Source: Zygnema cylindricum (taxonomy: Eukaryota > Streptophyta > Zygnematophyceae > Zygnematales > Zygnemataceae). Taken from it: a stretch of DNA of 64,000 bases. The stretch covers positions 1 through 64,000 of the forward strand of contig JBBHKE010001653.1 in the NCBI GenBank assembly GCA_037447655.1, written 5' to 3'. Positions 1 to 10,487 of the stretch are shown here, piece after piece. Each line of letters opens with the position of its first letter. The stretch's first letter is position 1. The position numbers and the translations under genes are program-made. Under the pieces are notes generated by a model. It ran no database searches. It was not told the DNA's origin and saw only the letters and a list, made by a program, of their open reading frames with translations.

Positions 1-128
1 GATAAGGCCGATCTCATGGGTACACAGACACCATTACTGCAATACAACCAGCAAGGACAATATTAACCCGCTACAATGCGTGTGACAAAAACCTACATCG
101 ACTTAACCTAACATATGATAGATGGGGC
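1..128. other. Internal region start of the left-edge copia element, no recognisable ORF
   Basis: By the orientation of the LTR and primer site this should be the leader and gag start of a minus-strand element. I see no gag motif in these 128 bases. Confidence 0.3.
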
Positions 129-142
129 GTGGGCCCATAACC
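129..142 (-). other. Primer-binding site (half initiator tRNA-Met type)
   Basis: On the minus strand this reads GGTTATGGGCCCAC directly after the LTR end. It complements the anticodon arm of plant initiator tRNA-Met, which contains GTGGGCCCATAACC, rather than the tRNA 3' end. The same site recurs at 11444-11459 and 24405-24420. Confidence 0.6.
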
Positions 143-179
143 TGTTGTTCTTTGGTCTAAAATAGACCAAAGAACAACA
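143..179. repeat. Perfect 17-bp-arm hairpin at LTR end
   Basis: Positions 143-159 and 163-179 are exact reverse complements around a 3-nt AAA loop. The hairpin occupies the last 37 bases of the LTR on the minus strand, next to the primer site. Confidence 0.9.
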
Positions 180-252
180 ATAATATGCTATGAGTCCTAA
201 GTCTTATACTTGTATTGAACTGGCAACACCATTGTACTTGAGAGGTACATCA

Positions 253-332
253 AACCACCAAGCTACCACTAATCTGTCAAGCTACCATTGAGCTATCACT
301 AAGCTACCACTAAGGTATCACTAAGCTAACTA
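253..332. repeat. 12-bp tandem array, AGCTACCACTAA-like
   Basis: Roughly six to seven degenerate copies of a 12-bp unit (AGCTACCACTAA and variants) inside the LTR. Confidence 0.7.
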
Positions 333-459
333 GAATCGTATCTATCGCATTTGCTCTATCCTGTACAGAATCACATAAAGAATATTAGATGTTGCGTTGT
401 CCGTACGGACCATATCAAACATAATCATGGTTGCCTTGTCCTGTCTGTGTTGAAGCTTC

Positions 460-664
460 GCTGCTGCGCTGCTCTGGTGCTGCGCTGCTCTGCTGCTGCG
501 CTGCTCTGCTGTATAGCAGCTGCTCTGCTGTATAGCAGCTGCTCTGCTGTATAGCAGCTGCGCTGCTGTATAGCAGCTGCGCTGCTTTGTTGTATAGCAG
601 CTGCGCTGCTCTGTCTATATAGCAGCTGCGCTGCTTTGTCTGTAAAGCAGCTGCGCTGCTCTGA
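460..664. repeat. Minisatellite of self-complementary GCAGC/GCTGC units
   Basis: About eight copies of a roughly 25-bp unit built on AGCAGCTGCGCTGCT, with TGTATAGCAGC linkers. Each unit is itself nearly palindromic (AGCAGC and GCTGCT arms), so the array can form serial hairpins. Both strands stay open over much of it, but those reading frames are low-complexity Ala/Ser/Cys/Leu and not credible genes. Confidence 0.85.
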
Positions 665-691
665 GACTGAAAGCTTTCTAAAAAGACAACA

Positions 692-856
692 GGCATTGGT
701 TTTGTCATCATGTCTACAATCATTTCTCTATCAGTTTAATGAACCAGTTTAATGATTTAATTTTCAATCTTCTCTCTGACAAAGCTTAGTCTAATATCCA
801 TATGCTTAGCTTTGAAGTAATGTTTCGCATTAGCTGCAATAGAGATAGCAGCTTGA
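692..856 (-). pseudogene. Copia pol 3' end (RNase H tail) fragment
   Basis: The reverse-strand translation shows the end of a copia RNase H domain, including the DMMTKP motif. It is about 93% identical, without indels, to 7242-7406. It is cut on the left by the LTR at 143-691 and abuts the first base of the Copia-1 5' LTR on the right. Confidence 0.75.
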
Positions 857-1922
857 TGTAGAAATTGATGGTTTTTTTTAAGTATTTTCTAGGTTTAAGT
901 AGAAAGTTAGAAAGAAGCCAAGGCAGTCTATCTCTAACTTCTCTCTCCAACTCCCACACTTGTCGCAGTCATTGAGAAATTGGAGAGGAAGCTAGAGCCA
1001 TGGCTACCTAGGCTATCTAGAGGTTTACGGGAAATGAATTAGTTGATTTATTTAATGGTAATTTATTTACTAAACCGAATAGTGATGCAACCAGGATTTG
1101 ATCTTAGTACGTGCCGGCCGCCAGGTAGCCGATAACCGGTAACCTTATCCGTTAGGTCTAGAACTAATGATACATGCTATAGGGTTTGATATTTATTTAA
1201 ACGTTACCATGTAGGATATTTCATTTAACGGGAACTGCTTAAGGAATACATAGGTCCAGTTATGAAGAAGTACGGATTAAGGCACGAATAAGATACAAGT
1301 ACCGCGCATTTGTTTCGATAGCAAAACGAATTACGCGCAGGTATTTCTTACGGCTAGGATTAAATGTGCATTTAAGTGGACGGCCAAAATGAATGCCGAG
1401 ATCGCGAAAGAGGATTTCGACGATTTATGGTGATCGCCACATCGGATGACATGTGGCAGAATAACATTGGATCGCGGCAACTCCGGGGATTAAAGGAGCA
1501 AATCCGGATATACCACGTGTCGACATTAAGGCCATGTCGTATAGTGTCCGTACAGAAAGTACACCGACAGCTCTACTATTGTGTACGAAAGTGTAATCTG
1601 ATAGGCTCCGTACATCAATAGATAGAGTCTGTGAGAGAGATATGACTTAGAAAAATTTGTAGATAGGACCCTCTCTCCGAGAGAGCTTATGTATAAAAGG
1701 TCAACTTTGACCCTCCATAACTTACTGCTAAGGGGAGCAAATTCATAGATTCTTTTTGATATCGACTCAGTGGAGTCTTGCCTTCACTTGGGTGAAGGTG
1801 GTCAGAGTTTTTGTCACCCAAGGGGGCAATTGTTCTTGCTGAAACACAAAGGGGTCAGGGTTATCCTAGTGGCTTCTTGGAAGCTGTCCATTTTGAGGAC
1901 TTATGGATGTCTCAGAGTTTCA
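857..1922 (+). repeat. Copia-1 5' LTR
   Basis: Starts TGTAGAAATTG and ends GAGTTTCA. Its limits are fixed by the solo LTR at 22363-23408, which has the same ends and a clean target duplication. It contains a TATAAAAG motif near 1691, a plausible core promoter, followed by a leader-like stretch. Confidence 0.85.
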
Positions 1923-2943
1923 GGTTATTGGCAACCCTCTAGGGTACCAATATTTAATGGAACTAGCTTCATATACTGGGAAAGTATGATGATAGGAGCT
2001 CTATGCGAAAAAAGGTTTTGGGGGATAGTGAGAGGACGAGTGGGGCGTCCATCAAGTCTTGGAATCCCTCCAGGGTTTGAAGGAAGTAGATTCACAAGGA
2101 AAGCAGATACATCTTCGAACGGAGGAGACAAAGGAAGGAGAGGTGGTGGACAAAGGAGCGGAGAAGGAGACGACCACACCAATATCAACTGGTTCAGCAT
2201 TCATGTCACCTATTCCGAGGAACGAGGAGAATGATAGTGATACTAGGGACTTCAACAATATAACGACAAAGCACTTTATCCTACGCCATCTTACTCAAGG
2301 ACTTGCATGTCCTCATTTGAAGGTAGAAAGGGCATCCGATCTTTGGATGGCTCTCATAGAGATGTACCGAAGTGGTACGATTCAGCAACAACAGTTGGAT
2401 GATCAAAAAATTAAGGAGTACGTATACAAAGGGGGGAAGATGTTGGATTTTTGCAATGAGCTTGCTACACTTTTCATGGAGCTAGAGAATGCGGGAAAAG
2501 ATTTTAGTGGAAAACAAAAGGTTAATTGTTTACTGATGAAGTTACCCGATGAGTTCGAGAACATAGTCAACCGTGTGCAGGACTTGCCGAACTCAAGGTG
2601 GTATGGAACTCAGTGGATGATTCTCCTTCGGGAGAATACGATTGAGATTCGAAGGGGAGGAAAGAGTGGGCAAGCCTTGGTTTCTGCGACCGATTGGAAG
2701 AACAAGGATTCTCGGAAACCGGTTAGAAACTATGGAGGGAGGGAGCAGAAAAATCAGACCGACGAGTTCGGACCAAGGGCTCCAAAAGGTTTATGTCATT
2801 TTTTTAAGAATCCGGAGCACTATATGGCAAAGTGCACTAAGCTAACCGAGCTTCGGTTAAAGGAGGGGCAGACCGGTGGAACCTCGAGAGGAAAGAAAAA
2901 GGCCCTTGTGACACAAGTACATGAGGCAGAATCCAAAGGATGA
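1923..2943 (+). pseudogene. Copia-1 gag, frameshifted
   Basis: The primer site (1923-1937, one base shorter than the consensus) is followed by a gag that begins with the family signature PSRVPIFNG. It continues in one frame to about 2060-2230 and then in another (2059-2943) covering the gag core (FILRHLTQGLA, LMKLPDEFENIV). A degenerate zinc-knuckle region sits near 2795-2850, where the second Cys of the CCHC box is lost (CHFFKNPEHYMAKC). A further frameshift near 2935 leads into pol. The shared ancestral start lies at the end of the LTR (ATG at 1904), so gag translation would cross the LTR/primer-site junction. Confidence 0.8.
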
Positions 2944-5900
2944 GGATGATGAGCTCCTTTTGGATAAGGAGTGGGAGGCGAAAAACGAGGTCGAAATTCC
3001 ACGAAGTTTCACTAAGATAAGAAAGATTCCCAGCGTAGAGATAGAGTACGAGGATGGGAGGATAGTCACTACTACTCTTCTAGCATCGCTAGATCTGAAA
3101 GTGTTAGTAGAAGGAAAGACATCCATAGTAACATTCTCCGATGTATTGTTTATTCCGGGGCTGAACAAAAACCTCATCTCTGCATCTGTATTAGATGATA
3201 AGGGTTTTTTTACTAGCACTTGGGAAGGAGTCTTTACTGCTAGTTTTGAGGAGGATGTCTATTTCATTGGTGAGAAAGGTAGCCATGGGATATTTAGGCT
3301 GGTTTTAAGTAATGAAACGAAGAAACTTTATTATGCTGGTGTTCATGATATTATGATGTGGCATAAGAGGCTTGGGCATGTGAATCTAGATAAGTTAAGA
3401 GAGATGAAAAAGATGGGAGTGGTGGAAGGGATTCAATCAGTGAGAGTGATAACATAAGTGATTGTAGTAGATGTGCTCAAGGTAAATCACATAGATTACC
3501 CTTTCCTAAAACAGCCACCTATAAGGGAGAACAAATTCTAGATCTAATACACACAAATATTTGGGGACCGGCTAAAGTGCCCTCACGGGAGGGGAAGAGA
3601 TTCATGATGACTATCACTGATGATTAGTCTCGATATTCCTGAATATATTTTTTGAAAAACAAGTCAAAAGCTCAGGATTGTTTTAGACAATATAAAGCAT
3701 GGAGCGAAAAACTCCATGAAACTCCAATCAAGAGAGTAAGGAATGACAATGGTGGAGTGTATACTTCTAACTAGTTTGAGGATTTTCACAGGGAAGATGG
3801 AGTCCAACACCAGAAGATAGTTCCAGAAAACCCGGAACAGAATGGGGTAGCTGAAAGGTTAAATAGAACACTAAGTGATAGTGCTAGAAGTATGTTTTCA
3901 TATAAGAAGATAGGAAAAAGGATTTTGGCAGAAGCAATGAACTGTGCTAATTACCTCAAAAATAGAGTTCTTACTTCAGCTATAAAAGATCAAACACCTT
4001 ATGAGAGATGGACACGCGGAAAACCAAACATATCTCACTTAAAGGTTTTTCGGCAGTCAAGTATTCAGTCTAGATACAGATCGGTCTAATTGGAAGCTAG
4101 ATCCTAAAGGAAAACCGGGATACTTGTTAGGATATGATGAGGATGTTAAAGGATATAGAGTTTATAATCTAAAAAGGGAAGATATAATCTTAGTCAGACA
4201 TCTAGTAGTTATGGATGAAGGAAAGTCTGTGGATCCCTTCAATTATACAATGTTAGTAAAAATTAGATTTGAGTCGGAAAATTCCGATGACTTTGAGCTT
4301 CCTAACTATCCAGTTTTAGAGAAAATGACATTCTTGCATGTACAAATCAGACCGAAAAGGACTCGACTGTGGAAACTCCAGTGACAACTCTACCCGAAGT
4401 AGAAGACGTGGTGGAAATTGATTCGGAATCAAGGGATAGGGGAGAAGCTGAGATTGTTCGAAAAAATCCACGAGAACCATCTATTCCGGCCTCAGATTTT
4501 AGAGGGGGGAAGGAAAAGTAGCAAAAGATTGCAAGAAAAACAGGTAAATAACAAGGTAACAAAACAATCTCATCAAGATGAACCTCAACCTTATGGAGAG
4601 GTGAAGACTTGTCCAAAAAGGAACCGGTGGAAGACAGCCATCAATGAGGAGATGGCCTCAATTATGGCAGCCGCTACTTTGGAGCTGGTGGATTGTCCAC
4701 CTAACCGAAAACCAATCGGTTGTAAGTGGGTTTTCAAATTAAAATTGAACCCAGATAAAACAATCGAGGGCTACAAGGCCCGATTAGTGGCAAAGGGATT
4801 TACACAAAAGGATTGACTACGAGGAAACCTTTGCCCCGGTCATCAGATTTCCCTCCGTCCGCATACTTTTCTGTCTGGCAGCAGCGAAAGACATGGAAGT
4901 GCACCAGATGGACATCAAGACAACCTTCTTGCATGGAGAATTGGAAGAGGAGATCTTCATGTGACAACCAGAAGGGTTTGTGGAGGAAGGAGAGGAGAGT
5001 AAGGTAAGTCGGCAGATTAAATCTCTTTATGGTTTGAAACACGCGCCTCGACAGTGGAATAAGAAGCTTGATGAGTTTCTTACCTTTGTGGGATATATCC
5101 AGATCAGCTCAGATCACTCAATCTATGTTTTTGAAGATGAAGAAGGTGTTATATTTATTGCAAGTTATGTTGATGATTTGCTTGTTTAAAGTAAATCAAT
5201 GGAAAAAAATTATAAACTGAAAACCGATCTTAAGGGGAGATTTGAAATGAAGGATATGGGGGAAGCAAAATGTATTTTGGGAATCAAGTAGAAAGAGACC
5301 GAAAAAGAAAGATTATAAGATTGACTCAAAAGGAAGCAATAGGGAACATGCTTGAAAAATTTCAGATGGATAAAGCTAATAGTTGTGCAACTCCAATGGA
5401 GTTAAAGAAGGGATGTGAGGGGAGTGAGGAAGAAGGAGTCATAGTCTTAGACAAGGAATTATCTCTTGAAGAACAGAAGTTCATGCAGACTATTCCTTAC
5501 AGGCAAGTAGTGGGAAGTCTAATCTATTTTATGAATTGTACCCGGCCGGATTTAGCTGCAGCTGTAGGAGTGCTGAGTAGAAGTCTAAATGCTCCCACTA
5601 AGTGGAATTGGGAGGCAACTAAGAGAGTCCTAAGATGTTTGATAGGAACTAGGGATCTATGGTTGCATTTGGGTGGGGAGAATACTTACATCACTACTTG
5701 GAGTGATGCCAGTTATGGTGATGCTCTGATGAGGAGATGTACTTCTGGATATGTATTATATGTGGGTTATGGGGCTTGCTGTTGGAGTAGCAAACATCAA
5801 AAGGTTATTGCTCAGTCCACCATGGAGGCTGGGTATATGGCCTCTTGCTCTGTTGTAAAAGAATTGATGTGGGTCAAGTCTTTGCTTCGTGAGCTAAGTC

Positions 5901-6160
5901 ACCTTAAGTGTGGTGTGCAAAAAATTTATTGTGATAATCTGGCAGCAATCGCTATTTCTGCCAATCCTAAACATCATTTTAAAGCCACACACATGGACAT
6001 TAGACTCAGCTTTATTAGAGAGAAAGTAGAAAACAAAATAATCAATTTAGAGTACCGACCAGATAGCGAGATGGTAGCAGATATGATGACCAAACCTGTG
6101 CCTTCCCCTAAGCTAATTTTCTGCAAGAAGAAGTGTGGTCTAAAATTAAACATTGACTAG
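2921..6160 (+). pseudogene. Copia-1 pol (protease remnant, integrase, RT, RNase H), broken
   Basis: Compared with Copia-2, about 30 codons holding the protease active-site DSGAS motif are missing near 3003. The integrase zinc region follows (HKRLGH near 3365), then the core, where the first catalytic aspartate is replaced (HTNIWGP near 3552). In-frame stops include 3627-3629 (Trp position), one eight codons on (Arg position) and one near 3774. Frameshifts occur near 3450, 4060, 4815 and 5290. The reverse transcriptase box YVDDLLV is intact at 5166-5186. The RNase H region is the longest clean stretch (5270-6160), ending with the DMMTKPVPSPKL tail. Confidence 0.85.
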
Positions 6161-6173
6161 AAAATAAGAGGAG
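6161..6173 (+). other. Copia-1 polypurine tract
   Basis: AAAATAAGAGGAG immediately precedes the 3' LTR, the position expected for plus-strand priming. The matching tract of Copia-2 is at 28748-28761. Confidence 0.7.
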
Positions 6174-7238
6174 CGTAGAAATTGATGGTTCTTTTTAAGT
6201 ATATTCTAGGTCTAAATAGTAAGATAGAAAGAAGCCTATGCAGTCTATCTCTAACTTCTCTCTCCAACTCCCTTACTTGTCGCTGTCATTGAGAAATTGG
6301 AAAGGGAGCTAGAGCCATGGCTACCTAGGCTATCCAGAGGTTTACAAAAATGAATTAGTTGATTTATTGAATGGTAGTTTATTTACTAAAAGGAATAGTG
6401 ATGCAACCAGGATTTGATCGTGGTACCTGCCGGCCGGCAGGCAGCCGGTAACCGGTAACCTCATCCGTTAGGTCTAGAACTAATGATACATGCTACAGGG
6501 TTTGATATTTATTTAAACGTTACTATGTAAGATATTTCATTTAACGGGAACTGCTTACAGAATACAAAGGTCCAGTTATGAAAAAGTACAAATTACGGTA
6601 CAGATAAGAAACAAGTACCGCGCATTTGTTTCGATAGCGAAACGAATACCGCATAGGTATTTATTACAGCTACGATTAAATGTGCATTTTATAGGACCGA
6701 TGGAATGAATGTTGAGATCGCGAAAGAGGATTTCGACGGTTTATGGTCATTGCTACATCGGATGACACGTGGCAGAATAACATTGGATCGCGACATCTCC
6801 GAGGATTAAGGGAGCAAATTCGCATATACCACGTGTCGACATTAAGACCATGTCGTACAGTGTCCGTACAGAAAGTACACCGGTAGCTGTACTTTTGTGT
6901 ACAAAAGTGTAATTTGATTGGCTCCTTACATCAATAGATAAAGTCTGTGAGAAAGATAGGACTTAGAAAAATTAGTAGATAGGACCCTCTCTCCCAGAGA
7001 GCTTCTGTACAAAAGGTCAACTTTGACCCTCAATGACTTACTGCTCAGGGGAGCAAATTCAAAGATTCTTTTTGCTATTGTCTCAGGGGAGTCTTGCCTT
7101 TACAGGGGTGAAGATGGTCAGAGTTTTTGTCTGCCAGGGTGGCAATTGTTCTTGCTGAAATACAGAGGGGTCAGGGTTATCCTAGAGGCTTCTTGGAAGT
7201 TGTCCATTTTGAGGACTTTTGGATGTCTCAGAGTTTCA
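6174..7238 (+). repeat. Copia-1 3' LTR
   Basis: Starts CGTAGAAATTG (the first T of the TG end has become C) and ends GAGTTTCA. It is followed at once by antisense Copia-3 pol sequence (7239 onward). An 89-aa open frame at 7023-7292 lies in the LTR and is not a gene. Confidence 0.85.
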
Positions 7239-7241
7239 AAA

Positions 7242-7522
7242 GGCACTGGTTTTGTCATCATGTCTGCAATCATTTCTCTCTCAATTTTATGAACCAGTTT
7301 AATGATTTAATTTTCAACCTTCTCTTTGACAAAGCTTAGTCTAATATCCATATGCTTAGCTTTGAAGTGATGTTTCGGATTAGCTGTAATAGAGATACCA
7401 GCTTGATTATCGCAAAAAACATTTTGAGTTCCAAACTTCATGAACCCAAGTTCTTCAAGAAGAGATTCAACCCATATTAATTCTTTGGTGGCAACACAAG
7501 AAGCCATGCATTCAGCCTCCAT
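7242..7522 (-). pseudogene. Copia-3 RNase H C-terminal part
   Basis: Reverse-strand translation gives the end of copia RNase H (MEAECMASC, FCDNQAGISITANPKHHFKAKHMDIR) running into the DMMTKP tail near 7242-7260. The first 165 bases are duplicated at 692-856. Confidence 0.8.
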
Positions 7523-7557
7523 CGTAAACTGAACAACTACTTTTGTTGTTTGCTACT

Positions 7558-8450
7558 CTAACAACATGCACCGGATCGATTTTGCAACATATATCCAGCC
7601 GTACATCGCCTTAAAGGCAAATCTCCATAGCTAGCATCACTCCATTTGGTGATGTTAGTGTGCTCCCCTCCCAAATGCAACCATAATTCCCTTCTCCCCA
7701 TCAGATACCTCATCACCCTTTTGGTAGCCTCCGAGCCTCTCTTTCTTGGTTCATTTAGACTTCTACTAATGACACCTAGAGCTACAGCTATATCCGAACG
7801 GGTATAGTTCATAAAGTAGATTAAAATGCATACAATATGTCGATAAGGGACACTTTTTATTAATTTTCTTTCTATCTCATACATTTCATCATTAATGATC
7901 AATATTCCTCTCTCTTCACTTCCCTCAAACACTTTCTTCAAATCCATGGGAGAAGTACATCCGTTTGCTTTTCCATCCAAATTTTTTCTAGCATATTACC
8001 GATTGCTTCTTTCTGAGTGAGTCTTATAATCCTATTCCCTGTATCTCTCTCCATCTGAATTCCCAAAATGTACATCGCTTCTCCGAGATCTTTCATATCA
8101 AAATGGCTTCTAAGATCTCGTTTTAGTTTGTTAATCTTATCTAAGGACTTGCTTAAGACCAATAAATCATCCACATAAATAGCAATAAATATCACTCTAT
8201 TCTCACCCTCAAATAAATATATAGAGTGATCTGAACTATTTCTGATGTACCCCAAACCGGTCAAAAATTTGTCTTGCTTTATATTCCATTGTCGCGGGGC
8301 TTGTTTAAGCCCATAGAGTGATTTTATCAGTTTGCAAACCTTGCTTTCTTCCCCACCTTCCATGAATCCTTCCGGTTGCCTCATGTAAATTTCTTCTTCC
8401 AACTCTCCGTGCAAAAATGTCGTTTTAATATCCATCTGGTGTATTTCCAT
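7558..8450 (-). pseudogene. Copia-3 reverse transcriptase and start of RNase H
   Basis: The reverse transcriptase box YVDDLLV is intact at 8166-8177, with QMDIKTTFLHGELEEEIYM upstream and SLYGLKQAPRQWN between. A frameshift near 7945-7980 separates it from the part holding LIYFMNYTRSDIAVALGV and the start of RNase H. The N-terminal part of the reverse transcriptase is missing (see 8451-8520). Confidence 0.85.
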
Positions 8451-8481
8451 ATACTCCGCTGCGGCTAAACTTAAAAGGATT

Positions 8482-9294
8482 CTAACACAATGAAATATGA
8501 CTACAGGTGCTCGGTTTTCGGTTCGGTGGAGAATCTACCAACTCCCATGTATTAGTTTCCATGATAGAGGCCATTTCTTCATTTATAGCAGTTATCCACC
8601 GACTACTTTCTGGGGTGTTTATGGCCTCTAAATATGACTGTGGTTCATCTGGGTGCGACATCTTTGTGAGTTGGTTATTTACTTGTCTTTCTTGAAGTCG
8701 TTTACTACTTCCTCTTCCCCCTTCAAAATCGGACGCCGGAATGGAAGGCATCCTTGGGTTTCGTTTAGGAAGATTTTCAGCTCCCTTATCTTCCAATTCC
8801 GGTGTCTCATCAAGTTCCTCATCTGTTTCCACTTCGTATTGTGGCGTTGCCTCGGATGTTGTCCTTTCCTCCTTCTCCTTTGGTAGATCTGCAAATTCTT
8901 CTTTTTCTCCATCTTCCTTCTTTTCATTTTCAAAGTCAAAGTCATAAAACTGATTCGTTTCAAATTTGATTTTGACTTCCTTATTATATTTGAATGGATC
9001 AATGGACTTCTCTTCATTCATCACCACTATGTGTTTTAACAAAATTATATCTCTCTTTTTCAAGTCATACACTCCGTATCCTTTTGTGCTCTCATCATAT
9101 CCTACAAGATATCCTGGTTTCCTTCTCCCCTTTAACTTCCATTTGGTCTTATCGGAATCCAAACTGTAGACTTGACTTCCGAACACTCTTAAACTAGACA
9201 AATCAGGCTTTCTTCCTGTCCACCTCTCATACGGAGTTTCCTCCTTAATTGTTGAAGTTAGAACTCTATTATTGATGAAATTAGCATAGTTCAT
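8482..9294 (-). pseudogene. Copia-3 integrase C-terminal region and linker
   Basis: An open stretch of 270 codons with the typical copia integrase C-terminal sequence (TPYERWTGRKPD, LRVFGSQVYSLD, GYLVGYDE), an acidic linker, and the start of the reverse transcriptase region (NEEMASIMETNTWELVDSPPNRKP). At about 8520 it jumps from NRKP straight to the APVV motif. Against Copia-1 and -2 this removes roughly 44 codons and shifts the frame. Confidence 0.85.
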
Positions 9295-9450
9295 AGACTC
9301 AGCCTAAAACTGCAACCCCGTCCTCTTATTACTTAACATACTTCTAGACATATCTCTTAAAGTTCTATTCACTCTTTCTGCTACTCCATTTTGTTCCGGA
9401 TTATAAAGAACAATTTTATCATGATGAATTCCTTCTTCTTTAAGATTTTC

Positions 9451-9852
9451 TTAAAATTCCCTTGAGGTGTTTTCTTTCCCATTATCATTTCTAATCCCTT
9501 TTATTGAGGTTTCGTGTAGCATTTCACTCCATACTTTATACTCTTTGAAACATCTTAATACCTCTGACTTATTCCTTAGAAAGTATACCTTCGTGTGTTT
9601 AGACCAATCATCTGTAATGGTTAACATCAACCTCTTCCCCCCATGTGAAGCATACCTAGCAGGTCCCCAAATATCAGTGTGAATTAGATCCAATACTTTC
9701 TCTATCCTAAATGTGGTTGCCTTTGGAAATGGAAGTCTATGAATCTTCCCTTGGGCACATCCACTGCAATCATCAAAGGTCTCATCATCCTCCAAAGCAA
9801 TACCTTCCACTATCCATTTTTTCTTCATTTTCTTTAACCTATCTAGATGCAC
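9451..9852 (-). pseudogene. Copia-3 integrase zinc region and catalytic core
   Basis: Shows CSGCAQGK of the zinc-binding region, HTDIWGPA with the first catalytic Asp, and RNDNG with the second. A stop (TAA, at a Gln/Glu position) interrupts the core just after ENTSREF near 9449, and an in-frame TAA/TAG-rich stretch separates it from the C-terminal part. Confidence 0.8.
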
Positions 9853-10487
9853 ATGCCCTTACCTTTTGTGCCAAAGCATCCTCTCACTTGCACACGAGTA
9901 GAGAACACTCTTTTCATTGCAAAGAACAATTCTGAAAATTCCTTGACTTCCCTTCTCAGCTATGAAATAAACCTTATTATCAAAGCTTTTTCTGAAGATT
10001 CCTTTCCTAGTTCATGTTTCAAACTCCTTTTCATCTAGGACAACTGTTGAGACGGAGTTCTTTCTAAGCTGTGGAATGTAAAGAACGTCCGAGAGTGTTA
10101 CAATTGAGGCCTTTTCATCAACTAGAACCTTCAAGTCAACAGTTCTAACAAAACTTGTGGTTTCTACTCTACCATCTCCGTCCTCTATCTCAACTGTTGG
10201 GATCTTTCTCAGTTTAGTGAACCACCTCTTATCTTTGCACATATGCATTGAGGCCCCTATATCTATGATCCACCCATCCTCAGGTGGATCCCTCTTACCT
10301 CCGAAAGCATACTTTTGTCTCCGTGGAATGTCTACATGCTTTTCAGTGTTTTTCAGATTAAGAAGAAGCTCCTCAAGCTCCTCAAGCTCCTCTTTCTGTT
10401 CGGTTTCTTCGTTCTCTTGCTCATCATGAACTTAAATCAGGAAAGCCTTTTTCTTTCCTCCATCCCTTGAGGTTCCTTTCCCATCTT
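9853..10487 (-). pseudogene. Copia-3 protease and N-terminal integrase remnant
   Basis: Near 10230-10285 the minus strand encodes WIIDIGASMHMC, the copia protease active site with the Ser of DSG replaced by Ile. The clear part at 10012-10248 continues with the conserved stretch VLVDEKASIVTLSDVLYIP. Several frame breaks occur between 9853 and 10012. Confidence 0.75.

Larger units (their letters stand above)
143..691 (-). mobile_element. 5' LTR of a copia-type element running off the left edge
   Basis: A 549-bp LTR read on the minus strand, starting TGTTGTC and ending ACAACA, so the ends form a short TG...CA inverted repeat. A 14-nt primer-binding site lies immediately inside it (129-142), which fixes orientation: the internal region would run left, out of the window. 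The LTR is inserted in an antisense pol fragment (692-856). It contains two tandem arrays and a perfect hairpin at its inner end. The second LTR and target duplication are outside the window, so the boundaries rest on the terminal repeat and primer site only. Confidence 0.6.
857..7238 (+). mobile_element. Copia-1: degenerate full-length Ty1/copia element
   Basis: It has two LTRs of about 1065 bp (857-1922 and 6174-7238), a degenerate half-tRNA primer site after the first, gag then pol on the plus strand, and a polypurine tract before the second. Domain order gag, protease remnant, integrase, reverse transcriptase, RNase H is the copia order. LTRs differ at roughly a tenth of sites where I compared them, and the coding region has many stops and frameshifts, so the insertion is old. 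No 5-bp target duplication is present; instead a 165-bp direct repeat of target sequence flanks it. Confidence 0.9.

Noticed and set aside
415-723. 102-codon minus-strand frame
   Set aside because: Begins in the copia RNase H tail and continues through the GCAGC minisatellite; chance fusion.
1770-2234. 154-codon plus-strand frame as a separate gene
   Set aside because: It is the end of the Copia-1 LTR joined to part of gag in one of the frames.
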